Source: an uncultured Neisseriaceae bacterium
GTDB lineage: Bacteria; Pseudomonadota; Gammaproteobacteria; Burkholderiales; UBA11063
NCBI GenBank assembly: GCA_937952895.1
Contig: CALFYC010000212.1
Span: forward strand, 1 to 18,487
Direction: 5' to 3'
Length of the DNA: 18,487 nucleotides
The notes below the pieces were generated by a model. That model ran no database searches and was not told the DNA's origin. It saw nothing but the letters and a program-made list of their open reading frames with translations. A program made the translations under genes and the position numbers. Positions 1-8,590 of this stretch are shown here, piece after piece. Position 1 is the stretch's first letter. Each line of letters starts with the position of its first letter.

Positions 1-227
1 AGGGCTCCTTCTTCGATTTGTTGGCTACTTTCGGTACAATAATAACAACAAACTCCAATTTTTAATGTTTCCCAAATAATTAAGATTATTTTCAATAATC
101 ATAGTATATAGGATGTGCTATTTTACTTTTAATTTATTTCTATATAAGTATGAAATTATATATATTGTATCTGAATTCTCAGTCTAATTTCAATATAAAT
201 ATAAATTTTAATTAAGGTAGAGATATC

Positions 228-1439
228 ATGTCACATACTTTAACCATTTCTAAAAATCGTAAACATTTAATTATTTGGATATTATTATTACTTATGCCAA
301 TAGTCGGGATGGCGGTTGATCTAATAACCCCTTCTTTACCTTCAATGGCAATTAGTTTAGATATCTCATCTAGTGATGTCAAAAATGTTGTAAGTTTCTA
401 CTTATTTGGTTATGCTTTAGGCAATTTTTTTATTGGTTTTCTGACAGATGCTTTAGGTAGGCAAAAAATCATGCGAATTTGTTTAGCTAGTTTTATTTTA
501 ATAAGTTTAATTCCAATATTCTTTCCAAAAATTCATTTGGTATTGCTTACAAGGTTTTTACAAGGGGTAAGTTTAGGCGGTGCTACCGTGACTAGTCGAG
601 CGATTTATTCAGATTTATTAACGCCTGAAGAATTAACTCCTATGGGTATTTTAATTGGTAGTATGTTTGGCCTTGGACCTGTTATTGGGCCATGGATTGG
701 TGGATATTTAGAAACTTATTTTGGTTGGCAGTCATGTTTTAGCTTTTTTGCCATAGTAATATCTATAGAATTTGTGTTTATTTTCCTTGTTCTTCCAGAA
801 ACACACTTTAGACGTCAACCATTAAAATCTAGTGTTATTTTTAATAATTTTATGACTGTTATATATCATAGGCGATTTTTTGCCCTAATCATCATAATGG
901 GCTGTACTTATTCTCTAATGATTGTTTTTAACACAGTAGGTCCATTTTTAATTCAAACAAAGTTACAGCATACGCCGATTTTCTTTGGGAGAGTTGCACT
1001 AACTTTAGGTGTCGTGTTTTTGATTGCCACATTTTTTTGTAAATCATTGCTTAATAAATATAGTGCGGATCAGTTATTGCTATTTTTTATAAATATTTTC
1101 TTTATAATTAGTATAGTTAATTTGATTTTAAGCTATATTTTTGATAATAATTTATTATTGATTGGGGTAGCTAGTAGTTGTATGTTTTTTGCAACTGGTT
1201 TTATTTATCCTTTGTGTTTGGGAAGTGGCTTATCTTTATTTCAACATATTGCAGGAACTGCTACAGCTGCAATGATATTTTTAAATGTTCTTATGACTGG
1301 AATTGTTGGTTTTATTGTGAGCTTGATTAATATGCAAGATGCAACTTTTTTGATGTGGGTAAATTTTATTTTAATTTTTATTGCATTAGTGATTTATTGG
1401 ACACAAATTCATCAATTTAAGAGATCGGCTAACTACTAG
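228..1439 (+). CDS. MFS drug efflux transporter, Bcr/CflA type
   Basis: Predicted inner-membrane proton-coupled efflux protein of the major facilitator superfamily, 403 residues, with about twelve hydrophobic segments. The loop 2-3 signature is clear at residues 70-80 (G70, D74, G77, R78). The antiporter 'motif C' follows in segment 5 at about 148-160 (GLGPVIGPWIGG), which marks drug:H+ antiporters rather than sugar or anion carriers. The first membrane segment holds Asp31 followed by TPSLP, resembling the acidic residue and proline pattern of Bcr/CflA proteins. The ATG is preceded by AAGG at about 214-217, a suitable ribosome site. The gene stands alone: nothing upstream in the window shares its strand, and the next gene converges on it. 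The substrate cannot be read from the sequence; chloramphenicol, bicyclomycin or a metabolite are family possibilities. Family assignment is secure; the specific function is not. Confidence 0.88.
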   Translation: MSHTLTISKNRKHLIIWILLLLMPIVGMAVDLITPSLPSMAISLDISSSDVKNVVSFYLFGYALGNFFIGFLTDALGRQKIMRICLASFILISLIPIFFPKIHLVLLTRFLQGVSLGGATVTSRAIYSDLLTPEELTPMGILIGSMFGLGPVIGPWIGGYLETYFGWQSCFSFFAIVISIEFVFIFLVLPETHFRRQPLKSSVIFNNFMTVIYHRRFFALIIIMGCTYSLMIVFNTVGPFLIQTKLQHTPIFFGRVALTLGVVFLIATFFCKSLLNKYSADQLLLFFINIFFIISIVNLILSYIFDNNLLLIGVASSCMFFATGFIYPLCLGSGLSLFQHIAGTATAAMIFLNVLMTGIVGFIVSLINMQDATFLMWVNFILIFIALVIYWTQIHQFKRSANY

Positions 1440-1519
1440 TTTTGTGATCATATATAATAAGTGTATGTTAAATTTATTGATTTTTTAACATTAGATGTGT
1501 AAATGTTATAAAACTAGTA
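1434..1519. terminator. Nested inverted repeats between convergent genes
   Basis: A 10-bp inverted repeat (TACTAGTTTT at 1434-1443, its complement at 1510-1519) brackets the gap between the transporter gene and the convergent nadV. Inside it is a second inverted repeat, ATGTTAAA at 1465-1472 with TTTAACAT at 1484-1491, enclosing T-rich sequence. The left arm of the outer repeat overlaps the transporter stop codon. The position fits a two-way transcription end, but the stems are AT-rich and there is no GC stem followed by a clean T run, so this is a weak terminator call. Confidence 0.3.
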
Positions 1520-1544
1520 ATCAGTTAAGATTGCTATTTTAAAT

Positions 1545-3011
1545 TTATAAGCCTTTAATTAAATGAGTATTATTCCGGGCAAGAACTTCATCAAAATTAT
1601 ATTCTTTGGTAATTTTGCCGTTTAAATAAATTGTTTCCATAAGGTCTATAACATTTTTATCTGATTCTGCTCTTTCAATTCGATCTGAAAATATTACAGT
1701 TTGATCTAGATTACTGTAGGTAGTAACTCGGCCTTTTAGCGATCTTTTTGTTACATCGGTAATCGGGGATTTGATTAAATCATGCCAAATTCTGCCATCA
1801 AAACGTGCTGTGGCTTTCATCGAGAATGAGAACTCATCACGTCCTGCTTCATGGGTTAGGCCACCACCCATTCCAAAAACAATATTTTCTAAACTGATTT
1901 TTTCTCGGTCAAGATCTTTTAAAATTAATCTGAGCGAATCATTATTAATTCCATCACCTTGAATTACACCGATATAAGGTGGCAGTACTTTATAACCTCT
2001 ATCATTGGTTGAGTAACCAAAACATTGCATTAGGGTTTTAATTACTTTAATACAAATTTCTTTTGGATCTCCAGAATCTGGTCGAATAACAACTTTTCCG
2101 CCTAATTTGCCTAAATTAATAATTCGATCTTTAAGACGAGAGCCGATATATTCAGCAGTAAACCTAAAAATATCATAAGTATCTGCAACAATTGAGACAA
2201 TTGGCGCACCGTCATTGTTTTTGATTTTTTCTTCTAATAAATCAATCATCATTAAAGCAGCCTTAAAATCATCCTCTTCATGAGCATTTGACCATGAGCA
2301 CATTACACTATGTTCTGATGCGGTTATATTTATACCATAAGCTTTTTTTGTGTTATAATAAAACTTTATATTACGGTTAGCTGGTGTGCAGTCTGTTCCT
2401 TTAAATCCTGCAGATAAATGCGCGATACCTGCAATAATGTCACTATCTTCACCATCAGCCCCACGTGAGCCAAAATTATGCAAATGATATTGTCCAAGAT
2501 TATGTAACCCCGTATGCTTATATAACATGTCATCAATTAGATTATATAAATCATATGAGATTGATGCAACAGTAGTCATTTTCCAAACTGCTCTTTGTAT
2601 GGCGGTTTCTACATATGAGGTAAGCCATGCACATTTTGGATCCGTATTTACAATAGTCATAATCGCATTACCAACGGGAATGATTTTCCCCTCAGGGACT
2701 GCACGTATTTCAAGAGGTAGATATCCATTATGCTTATCTATGATATATTGCCATCTAGCTTTATCTAATTTAAAACCATGTTCTTTTAATTCTATCTCTG
2801 CCTCTTCAATCATCCATGGTTCAACTTTTTGAGTTAGGAATTCTTTAACAATATATTGAGTTCCCATTACTTTGACTAAATTAGTATATTTATTAGGGCG
2901 CCTTGGTACTATAGTTGAAAATATATATTGCGTATCGATTGGTAGCATTTTGCCATGATCATTTTTATACGAATCAACATTTAAAATAATATTTGGAGGA
3001 AGTTTTGCCAT
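1545..3011 (-). CDS. nadV: Nicotinamide phosphoribosyltransferase
   Basis: Makes nicotinamide mononucleotide from nicotinamide and PRPP, a one-step salvage route to NAD in the cytoplasm. At 488 residues it matches the usual length of NAMPT/NadV proteins and aligns by eye along its whole length with the human enzyme. Matching pieces include the N-terminal DSYK (13-16), LPxEIRAVPEG (98-107), the nicotinamide-stacking Phe180 and Arg183 in HNFGSRG, the catalytic His234 in SEHS, the PRPP-site RPDSG (310-314, with Asp312), and VIQGDG (349-354) before the glycine-rich GMGGG (380-384). All expected key residues are present, so it should be active. It is the last gene of the minus-strand run, 27 nt after ung; the only ribosome site is a weak GGA about 8-10 nt before the ATG. 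No nadM, pnuC or NUDIX adenylyltransferase partner is seen here, so the NMN it makes must be used by an unlinked adenylyltransferase. Confidence 0.95.
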   Translation of the reverse strand: MAKLPPNIILNVDSYKNDHGKMLPIDTQYIFSTIVPRRPNKYTNLVKVMGTQYIVKEFLTQKVEPWMIEEAEIELKEHGFKLDKARWQYIIDKHNGYLPLEIRAVPEGKIIPVGNAIMTIVNTDPKCAWLTSYVETAIQRAVWKMTTVASISYDLYNLIDDMLYKHTGLHNLGQYHLHNFGSRGADGEDSDIIAGIAHLSAGFKGTDCTPANRNIKFYYNTKKAYGINITASEHSVMCSWSNAHEEDDFKAALMMIDLLEEKIKNNDGAPIVSIVADTYDIFRFTAEYIGSRLKDRIINLGKLGGKVVIRPDSGDPKEICIKVIKTLMQCFGYSTNDRGYKVLPPYIGVIQGDGINNDSLRLILKDLDREKISLENIVFGMGGGLTHEAGRDEFSFSMKATARFDGRIWHDLIKSPITDVTKRSLKGRVTTYSNLDQTVIFSDRIERAESDKNVIDLMETIYLNGKITKEYNFDEVLARNNTHLIKGL

Positions 3012-3038
3012 AATAGACGTCCAATAAAAAAATACAGG

Positions 3039-3737
3039 TTAAATCCAATTAATTGGTTTTATCTTATTGCTGATTAAATATTCATTTGCGAGTTTAAAAT
3101 GGTTACATCCAAAAAATCCACGATGAGCAGAAAGTGGTGATGGATGAACTGATGTTAATAATAAATGCTTATTTAAGTCAATTAACGAAGATTTTTGTTG
3201 TGCAAAGTTTCCCCATAAAATAAAAACTATGTGCCGATTTCTTTGACTAATTGCGGTGATTATTCCATCGGTAATTACGTTCCAGCCAATATTTGCTAAT
3301 GAGTTTGCTCGATCTTTAATTACCGTTAGTGAGCTATTTAATAATAAGACTCCTTGATTTACCCAATTCTCAAGAATATTGGGGGCAATATCTTTAGTAT
3401 TTAACCCATATTCAAGAGATAATTCTTTATAAATATTTCTTAATGAGGGGGGTGATTTAATTGATGGTGGAACAGCAAATGCTAAACCATTTGCTTCAAA
3501 CTCTCCATGATATGGATCTTGTCCTAGAATCACTACTTTTATTTGTTCTGGTGGTTGTTTAAGTGCTCTAAAAATTAAATCGGGACTTGGGTAAATAGTG
3601 TTGTTATGACTTAACTGTGATAATTGCTTATCAATACTAATAAGGTTCGTGGCATAATTGTTAATTAAAAACTCTTGCCAAGCGCTATTTAGTTCATTAA
3701 AACTATTTTTTAAATAACTAAAGTTAGATGTCATCAT
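3039..3737 (-). CDS. ung: Uracil-DNA glycosylase, family 1
   Basis: Removes uracil from DNA, starting base excision repair. The 232-residue protein carries the complete family 1 set: the water-activating GQDPYH motif at 72-77 (catalytic Asp74), NGLAF at 83-87, the uracil-binding Asn134 in LLLNSSLTV, and the DNA-intercalation motif HPSPLSAHRGFFG at 198-210 with catalytic His198. Length is normal for bacterial Ung. The start is ambiguous between two adjacent ATG codons (3737 and 3734) and no clear ribosome site precedes either. The stop of the upstream secreted-protein gene lies 6 nt away, so translation is probably coupled. It sits in the rppH-hemE-unknown-ung-nadV run, a mixed housekeeping neighbourhood with no evident shared pathway. 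Confidence 0.97.
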   Translation of the reverse strand: MMTSNFSYLKNSFNELNSAWQEFLINNYATNLISIDKQLSQLSHNNTIYPSPDLIFRALKQPPEQIKVVILGQDPYHGEFEANGLAFAVPPSIKSPPSLRNIYKELSLEYGLNTKDIAPNILENWVNQGVLLLNSSLTVIKDRANSLANIGWNVITDGIITAISQRNRHIVFILWGNFAQQKSSLIDLNKHLLLTSVHPSPLSAHRGFFGCNHFKLANEYLISNKIKPINWI

Positions 3738-3743
3738 TAACTA

Positions 3744-4454
3744 CTATTTGAATTGTTGAATTTTTAAAATACTATGAATAATATTATTGGTTAAATTATT
3801 AATGGCCATTTGTACTATTATTGTTGGATCGTAGTTAATTAAAGTATTATAGCTTGGCTCAAAAGCAGAAAATCCGCCATGACCAAATGCAGTAAACTGT
3901 GCAACTACTTTTTGATTACTTGCATCAATCACCAAATAAAGCATTTTCAAATCTAAATTATAAAGTAATGAAATAATTGAAGGGGTTAAAGTTACATTAT
4001 TTTGGCCTTCATCAATACTTATTAATGTGCCTACTAAAATATATTGTTTAGAATTGTTTTGATCTACTTTACTTTCTTCAGTGTTATCACCATTATTAAG
4101 AGCAATCCATTGGGTCAAAAAGCTTTCGAAAATATGTGGATTATCCCGTTGCCATTCATTTATCAGTGCTTGCCCATTAAATATGGAAAATGTTTGGCTT
4201 TCTTGAGCTAATTTTTGCATAACTTTGTTATTGATATTAACAAATTGACGATTTACTTCGCTAACAATCATTTGATTAAATATATTTACTGATTGATTAT
4301 TAATTTTAAATGTTTGTTGAAGATTTGATTCTGCTACCATAATTGGAGTTGCAACATCTTTTTTATACATTAAATTAGTAAAGCCAATACTTGGTTTAGC
4401 TAAAGCTTGGATAGTTAAGATTAGAAATAAGGTGTGTTTTAGGTACTTAATCAT
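3744..4454 (-). CDS. Secreted protein of unknown function
   Basis: I do not recognise this 236-residue protein. It starts with a convincing Sec signal: Lys3 and Lys6, a hydrophobic run at about 8-17, and an ALA-K end that suggests cleavage after Ala19. There is no lipobox cysteine, so the mature form is probably free in the periplasm. Residues 40-120 look helical and polar. Residues 124-136 form a charged, Asn-rich linker. Residues 137-192 show alternating strands (YILVGTLISIDEG, then YNLDLKMLYLVIDASNQKVV). This strand pattern recalls the CsgG/LpoB/FlgO-type envelope fold, in which a 'VGT' strand and an 'xD..t..VV' strand are typical; that is inference from pattern only. The gene lies 8 nt after hemE and 6 nt before ung, so it is probably co-transcribed with them. 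Its AT-rich base use is like the neighbours. Confidence 0.75.
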   Translation of the reverse strand: MIKYLKHTLFLILTIQALAKPSIGFTNLMYKKDVATPIMVAESNLQQTFKINNQSVNIFNQMIVSEVNRQFVNINNKVMQKLAQESQTFSIFNGQALINEWQRDNPHIFESFLTQWIALNNGDNTEESKVDQNNSKQYILVGTLISIDEGQNNVTLTPSIISLLYNLDLKMLYLVIDASNQKVVAQFTAFGHGGFSAFEPSYNTLINYDPTIIVQMAINNLTNNIIHSILKIQQFK

Positions 4455-4462
4455 AGTTAGAC

Positions 4463-5524
4463 TTATATTGAACTTAATTCATGAACTAGATCAATTAAAT
4501 AGGCTACATTATCCGGATTGGTATTTGGCACAATACCATGTCCAAGATTAAAAACATGTCCCTTTATGCTACCATTATTAGCTATTTTATAATTGGTTAA
4601 AATTCGATTAACTTCAGCTTTTATTGCTCCTTTGTCACCAATTGCAAGTAATATTGGATCAAGGTTTCCCTGTAATACTGGATTAGGTCCAAGTGAGCTA
4701 CGTATTTTGCCTATATCGGATGTCCAATCAATTCCTATGGCATTAGATTTTGCTTGAGTAATTTCTTTAATCCAATTATTGCCGCCTTTGGTAAATAGAA
4801 TATTAGGAATGGTTCGATTTTGATGTATTTTATGTAGTTTATTAATAATTTCACTATTGTATTTAAGTGAAAATTCGTGGTAACTAGCTTCACTAAGCAC
4901 ACCACCCCAACTATCAAAAACCATAACGACATCAACTCCAGCTTCAATTTGGCTGTTGAGGTATTTAATAATGGCTTCTGTTAGGATAGCTAATAGTTTA
5001 TGCATAGCAATTGGATTATTGTAAAGCCAATTTTTAGCTAATTGATAGTCTTTACTGCTTCCACCTTCTAACATATAGCAAGCAAGCGTAAATGGGGAAC
5101 CACTAAAACCAATTAATGGGCTCTTTGTGTTAGCTTTAATTTGCTTAATTGCTTGGAAGACAAAATCTAATTTAGGTATAACATCCTGGATTGATAGATT
5201 ATCAATATCCCTATTGTTTTTAATCGGATTACTAAATTTAGGACCTTCATTTTCTACAAAGTTTAAGTTAAGTCCCATTGCTTCAGGTATAACTAAGATA
5301 TCGCTAAATAAAATTGCGGCATCAAGGTTAAAACGTTGTAATGGCTGCAAGGTGACTTGGGTAGCTAAATCTGGATTTTTACATAAATTAAGAAAACTAC
5401 CAGCAGACTCACGTAATTTACGGTATTCTGGTAGATATCTTCCTGCTTGACGCATGAGCCAAATCGGAGTATATGGAATATCTTGATTTAAAAGTGCCGA
5501 AATCAATGTCGGCTGATGATTCAT
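4463..5524 (-). CDS. hemE: Uroporphyrinogen decarboxylase
   Basis: Removes the four acetate carboxyl groups of uroporphyrinogen III to give coproporphyrinogen III in cytoplasmic heme synthesis. The 353-residue length equals that of typical bacterial HemE. The N-terminal signature MRQAGRYLPEYR (24-35) supplies the substrate-binding Arg25 and Arg29. Asp75 in FSDIL is the central aspartate that holds the pyrrole nitrogens. GFSGSPFTLACYMLEGG follows at 139-155 with Tyr150, then VFDSWGG (202-208) and the C-terminal NLGHG with His329. A ribosome site, AAAGGT at 5531-5536, lies six bases before the ATG and falls inside the end of rppH. Only 2 nt separate the two genes, so they are almost certainly on one transcript. 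No key residue is missing. Confidence 0.97.
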   Translation of the reverse strand: MNHQPTLISALLNQDIPYTPIWLMRQAGRYLPEYRKLRESAGSFLNLCKNPDLATQVTLQPLQRFNLDAAILFSDILVIPEAMGLNLNFVENEGPKFSNPIKNNRDIDNLSIQDVIPKLDFVFQAIKQIKANTKSPLIGFSGSPFTLACYMLEGGSSKDYQLAKNWLYNNPIAMHKLLAILTEAIIKYLNSQIEAGVDVVMVFDSWGGVLSEASYHEFSLKYNSEIINKLHKIHQNRTIPNILFTKGGNNWIKEITQAKSNAIGIDWTSDIGKIRSSLGPNPVLQGNLDPILLAIGDKGAIKAEVNRILTNYKIANNGSIKGHVFNLGHGIVPNTNPDNVAYLIDLVHELSSI

Positions 5525-5526
5525 TG

Positions 5527-6000
5527 TTAAACCTTTATATATTGATGCAGCTCAGTTAAAGCTTTACGGTACACATCTTGTTTAAAATTAACTACCTGAT
5601 CAACAGGAGCCCAATAATCATTCATCCAAAACCAAGCGTCAAATTCGTGATGTTTGTGGTATTTCAGATTAATATGATGATCTTTACCAACAAAACGCAG
5701 TAAAAACCAAATTTGTTTTTGTCCACGATATGAGCCACGTTTGTTGCGATTATAAATTGCCGGAACATCATAATATAGCCATTCGCGAGTTCGACCCACA
5801 ATTTCAACATGTTCAGGAAATAGTCCTAATTCTTCATTAAGCTCTCGAAACATCGCATCTTCAGTCTGTTCGTCATTACCAATGCCACCTTGTGGGAATT
5901 GCCAGGCTGATTCACCTTTTCTTCTACCCCAGAAAATCTGGTTATTATGATTTAGCAGGACAATTCCGACGTTTGAACGATAGCCGTCTTTATCTATCAT
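5527..6000 (-). CDS. rppH: RNA pyrophosphohydrolase (Nudix)
   Basis: Converts the 5' triphosphate end of mRNA to a monophosphate, the step that licenses RNase E-dependent decay. The start at 6000 gives a 157-residue protein beginning MIDKDGYR, which matches the conserved RppH N-terminus, and it has a good ribosome site (GAGGTG, about 4 nt before the ATG). An upstream in-frame ATG at 6060 would add 20 non-conserved residues with no ribosome site. The Nudix box runs from Gly38 to Leu60 with Glu44, Arg52, Glu53, Glu56 and Glu57 in the right places, preceded by SAWQFPQGG (31-39) as in E. coli RppH. The C-terminus is shorter than the E. coli protein and lacks its tail. It leads the minus-strand run and is transcribed from the large divergent gap shared with glyS. 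Confidence 0.95.
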   Translation of the reverse strand: MIDKDGYRSNVGIVLLNHNNQIFWGRRKGESAWQFPQGGIGNDEQTEDAMFRELNEELGLFPEHVEIVGRTREWLYYDVPAIYNRNKRGSYRGQKQIWFLLRFVGKDHHINLKYHKHHEFDAWFWMNDYWAPVDQVVNFKQDVYRKALTELHQYIKV

Positions 6001-6360
6001 GCTACACCTCATTTCATTATCGATTAAATGATATACTTTCAATAAATTAATTAAGATCAAATATATGCTTCATATGTATATCAACAATGCATAATTTTAA
6101 CATAAACTAAGCATGCTAATTCATAAATTTTAGATCTATAAAATATCAATTTATTTCATGAATTTCAATATGTTAATTCAATATTGTAGATTTGTGAGAT
6201 GTTAAAGTATAAATCATGAAACTCCTTTTTAATATAGTAATAGCAGTTCTTTAGTTCTTAAACAACTGTTTTTATCTGGAAAAATTTTAGGATTATTGAA
6301 TAAGTTTCATAGAATATAGTTACCAACATGATAATTCAAATTATCTATTATCTGATTAAT

Positions 6361-6366
6361 TATAAT
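6361..6366 (+). promoter_or_regulatory. Possible -10 element for glyS run
   Basis: A perfect TATAAT stands 62 bases before the glyS ATG. There is no good -35 at 16-18 bp; the nearest candidate, TTCAAA at 6335-6340, is 20 bp away. In DNA this AT-rich, a lone TATAAT is often chance, so this is only the best visible candidate. Confidence 0.25.
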
Positions 6367-6378
6367 GTTAAAATCACG

Positions 6379-6390
6379 CCTAATATTAGG
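6379..6390. promoter_or_regulatory. 12-bp palindrome upstream of glyS
   Basis: CCTAATATTAGG is a perfect palindrome 38 bases before the glyS start and 12 bases after the TATAAT candidate, a place where a repressor could block transcription. Several palindromes of this length are expected by chance in a window of this composition, so the case rests on position and on the G/C caps at both ends. Confidence 0.2.
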
Positions 6391-6428
6391 AAAATAATAT
6401 AAAATGGTTCAGAAAAAAGGAATTTTAA

Positions 6429-8561
6429 ATGCAAAGTGCTCTAGCAGATAGTCAGCATTTAGACTTATTGGTTGAATTTTTAACCGAAGAATTGCCGCCA
6501 GCTGGATTAAGACAGATTGGCTTAGCATTTTTAAAACAGTTAGTTATAGAACTTAAAGGGTTTTTAGACAAAGATTTAGATAACATAAACGTTAATCCAG
6601 AAAAACATTATTTTGTTACACCGAGACGTTTTGGTGTATTATTACCAAATGTTGCAAATAGTGAACCAAGTAAAGTGATCTTACGTAAAGGTCCTGCAAT
6701 CAGCAATGCGTTTAAAGACGAAAAGCCAACTCCAGCATTATTGGGCTTTTTAAAATCATGTCAACTTGAAAATTATCAAGATTTAGAACAAAAAGAAGAT
6801 GGTTATTTTTATTTTGAACAACAAGTTCCAGGAAAATGCTTAGCTGATTTGTTACCTAATGCAATTGGGAATGCTTTAAAAAAGATTCCAATTGCTAAAG
6901 CGATGCGTTGGGGTGATTCTGGTTATCAGTTTATTCGTCCGGTGCACAATTTGGTTATTCTATATGGAGACGAAGTTATTGGCAATAATTCGCCAATTTT
7001 AGGTTTGGTTCCAGTAAATTACACTTATGGTCATCGTTTTATGAGTAAGGGTAAAATCATAATTACTAATGCAAGTAATTATTGTAAACAAATGGAAAAT
7101 GAAGGACAGGTAATAGTAAATTTTAGTTCACGTAATAAAATAATTTCCGATGAACTAAATAAGTATGCAACAAAAATGGGTTTAAATTTAGCAAAAGATG
7201 ATTTATTATTAGATGAGGTGACTGGTCTAGTTGAGTTTCCAGTCGTTCTATCTGGATCCTTTGATCCTGAATTTTTAAAAATTCCTCAAGAGTGTTTAAT
7301 TCTATCAATGGCCAAAAATCAGCGTTATTTTGCTTTGCTTGATCAAAATAATAAACTTACCAACCAATTTTTATTTGTAGCTAATATAAAATCAACAGAC
7401 CCACAAACGATTATTGATGGGAATCAAAAAGTATTAAGTGCCAGATTAAATGATGCAAAATTTTTCTATGAAGTTGATAAAAAGCATACATTAGAGTTTT
7501 TTGCGGATAAATTAAATACGGTTTTATACCATAATAAATTAGGAACTCAAGGTTTAAGAGCTCAAAGATTACAAAATATTGCACAACAAATTGCACTAAT
7601 GCCAACATTTAAAAATAGTCTTTTGGTAGAGCTTGCCAAAGAAACAGCATTGCTTTTAAAAGCTGACTTAACCACTGAAATGGTTGGGGAATTTCCTGAA
7701 TTACAGGGTGTAATGGGGAAATATTATGCATTAAATGAAGGAAAATCACATGATATGGCTATTGCGATCGAAGAACATTACCTCCCTAGACATAGTGGTG
7801 GAAATTTACCAAGTAATAATCTCTCTATAATCATGGCTTTAACTGACAAACTTGAAACTTTGGTTGGAATTTGGGGAATTGGTCTAATTCCTACTGGTGA
7901 GAAGGACCCCTTTGCCTTAAGGCGTTCAGCACTTGGGGTAGTTAGAATTTTACTTGAAGGTGGAATTTCTGACGTTAAGTTAGATGACTTATTAAGAATA
8001 ACTTATCAAGTATTTATTGAGCAGGGAAATTCTTTTACAAGTAATATTTTAGATGATTTGTATCAATTTATTTTAACTAGATTAGAAAATTCACTAATAG
8101 AAGTTGCACCTACTAATTGCATTCAAAGTATTATTGCTACCAAGCCAAATGATTTTTCATACATTAAAGATTTAGTTAAAGAAGTAGAAGTTTTTGCAAA
8201 AGATAGTAATAATAGTTTGCTATTAAATGCAAATAAGCGGATTACCAATATTTTAGCTAAAAATCAAAATCTGGTGACTAATTTATCTGATATTGAAGAA
8301 ATGTTATTGGTTGAAGATGCAGAAAAACAACTCTATCAATTATTTAAAACTAAGCAAAGTGCGGCACAAGAATATATAAATACGAGGAATTGGTCAGAAT
8401 ACTTTAAACTATTATCTGAATTTAATCAGCCAATTGATGCATTTTTTAAGGATGTTATGGTAATTTGCGATGATGAGAGTTTAAAAATTAATCGAATTAA
8501 TATGTTATTTCAACTTTCGGAATTTTTTAATCAACGTGTTCAATTATCATTTTTAAATTAA
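6429..8561 (+). CDS. glyS: Glycyl-tRNA synthetase beta subunit
   Basis: Large chain of the tetrameric alpha2-beta2 glycyl-tRNA synthetase; it carries tRNA recognition while the alpha chain (GlyQ) makes glycyl-adenylate. The 710-residue length is slightly above the E. coli protein (689). Conserved pieces in order are LLVEFLTEELPP (13-24), TPRRFGVLL (64-72), MRWGDSGYQFIRPVHNLVIL (159-178), the NQRYFAL segment (297-303), LTTEMVGEFPELQGVMGKYY (414-433), YLPRHSGG (451-458) and the very conserved TDKLETLVGIWGIG with PTGEKDPFALRR (472-499). The C-terminal part is the anticodon-binding-like region. A ribosome site, AAAGGA at about 6415-6420, supports the start. The usual upstream partner glyQ is absent: the preceding 428 bp hold no gene and rppH beyond is divergent. 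glyQ must therefore be elsewhere in the genome. Confidence 0.97.
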   Translation: MQSALADSQHLDLLVEFLTEELPPAGLRQIGLAFLKQLVIELKGFLDKDLDNINVNPEKHYFVTPRRFGVLLPNVANSEPSKVILRKGPAISNAFKDEKPTPALLGFLKSCQLENYQDLEQKEDGYFYFEQQVPGKCLADLLPNAIGNALKKIPIAKAMRWGDSGYQFIRPVHNLVILYGDEVIGNNSPILGLVPVNYTYGHRFMSKGKIIITNASNYCKQMENEGQVIVNFSSRNKIISDELNKYATKMGLNLAKDDLLLDEVTGLVEFPVVLSGSFDPEFLKIPQECLILSMAKNQRYFALLDQNNKLTNQFLFVANIKSTDPQTIIDGNQKVLSARLNDAKFFYEVDKKHTLEFFADKLNTVLYHNKLGTQGLRAQRLQNIAQQIALMPTFKNSLLVELAKETALLLKADLTTEMVGEFPELQGVMGKYYALNEGKSHDMAIAIEEHYLPRHSGGNLPSNNLSIIMALTDKLETLVGIWGIGLIPTGEKDPFALRRSALGVVRILLEGGISDVKLDDLLRITYQVFIEQGNSFTSNILDDLYQFILTRLENSLIEVAPTNCIQSIIATKPNDFSYIKDLVKEVEVFAKDSNNSLLLNANKRITNILAKNQNLVTNLSDIEEMLLVEDAEKQLYQLFKTKQSAAQEYINTRNWSEYFKLLSEFNQPIDAFFKDVMVICDDESLKINRINMLFQLSEFFNQRVQLSFLN

Positions 8562-8590
8562 ATAAAATAGATTAAATTAAGGTATTAAAT

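Larger units (their letters stand above)
6001..6428. other. Divergent intergenic region rppH/glyS
   Basis: A 428-bp gap with no supported gene. It must hold the promoters of both the rppH run and the glyS run. It is very AT-rich, so hexamer matches are weak evidence. Visible items are a TATAAT at 6361-6366, a perfect 12-bp palindrome at 6379-6390, the palindrome AGCATGCT near 6110-6117, and a closely repeated TTCAATAT around 6163-6184. I see no tRNA, T-box leader or other RNA structure I can support, and no trace of glyQ. Confidence 0.5.

Noticed and set aside
2527..2832. + strand open frame inside nadV
   Set aside because: It is antisense to a gene with clear NAMPT motifs over its whole length, has no recognisable family features, and lacks a ribosome site.
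5127..5450. + strand open frame inside hemE
   Set aside because: It is a shadow of the conserved hemE frame on the other strand, with no motifs of its own.
5998..6060. In-frame upstream ATG for rppH at 6060, adding 20 residues
   Set aside because: The added residues are not like RppH proteins and have no ribosome site. The ATG at 6000 gives the conserved MIDKDGYR start and has GAGGTG just before it.
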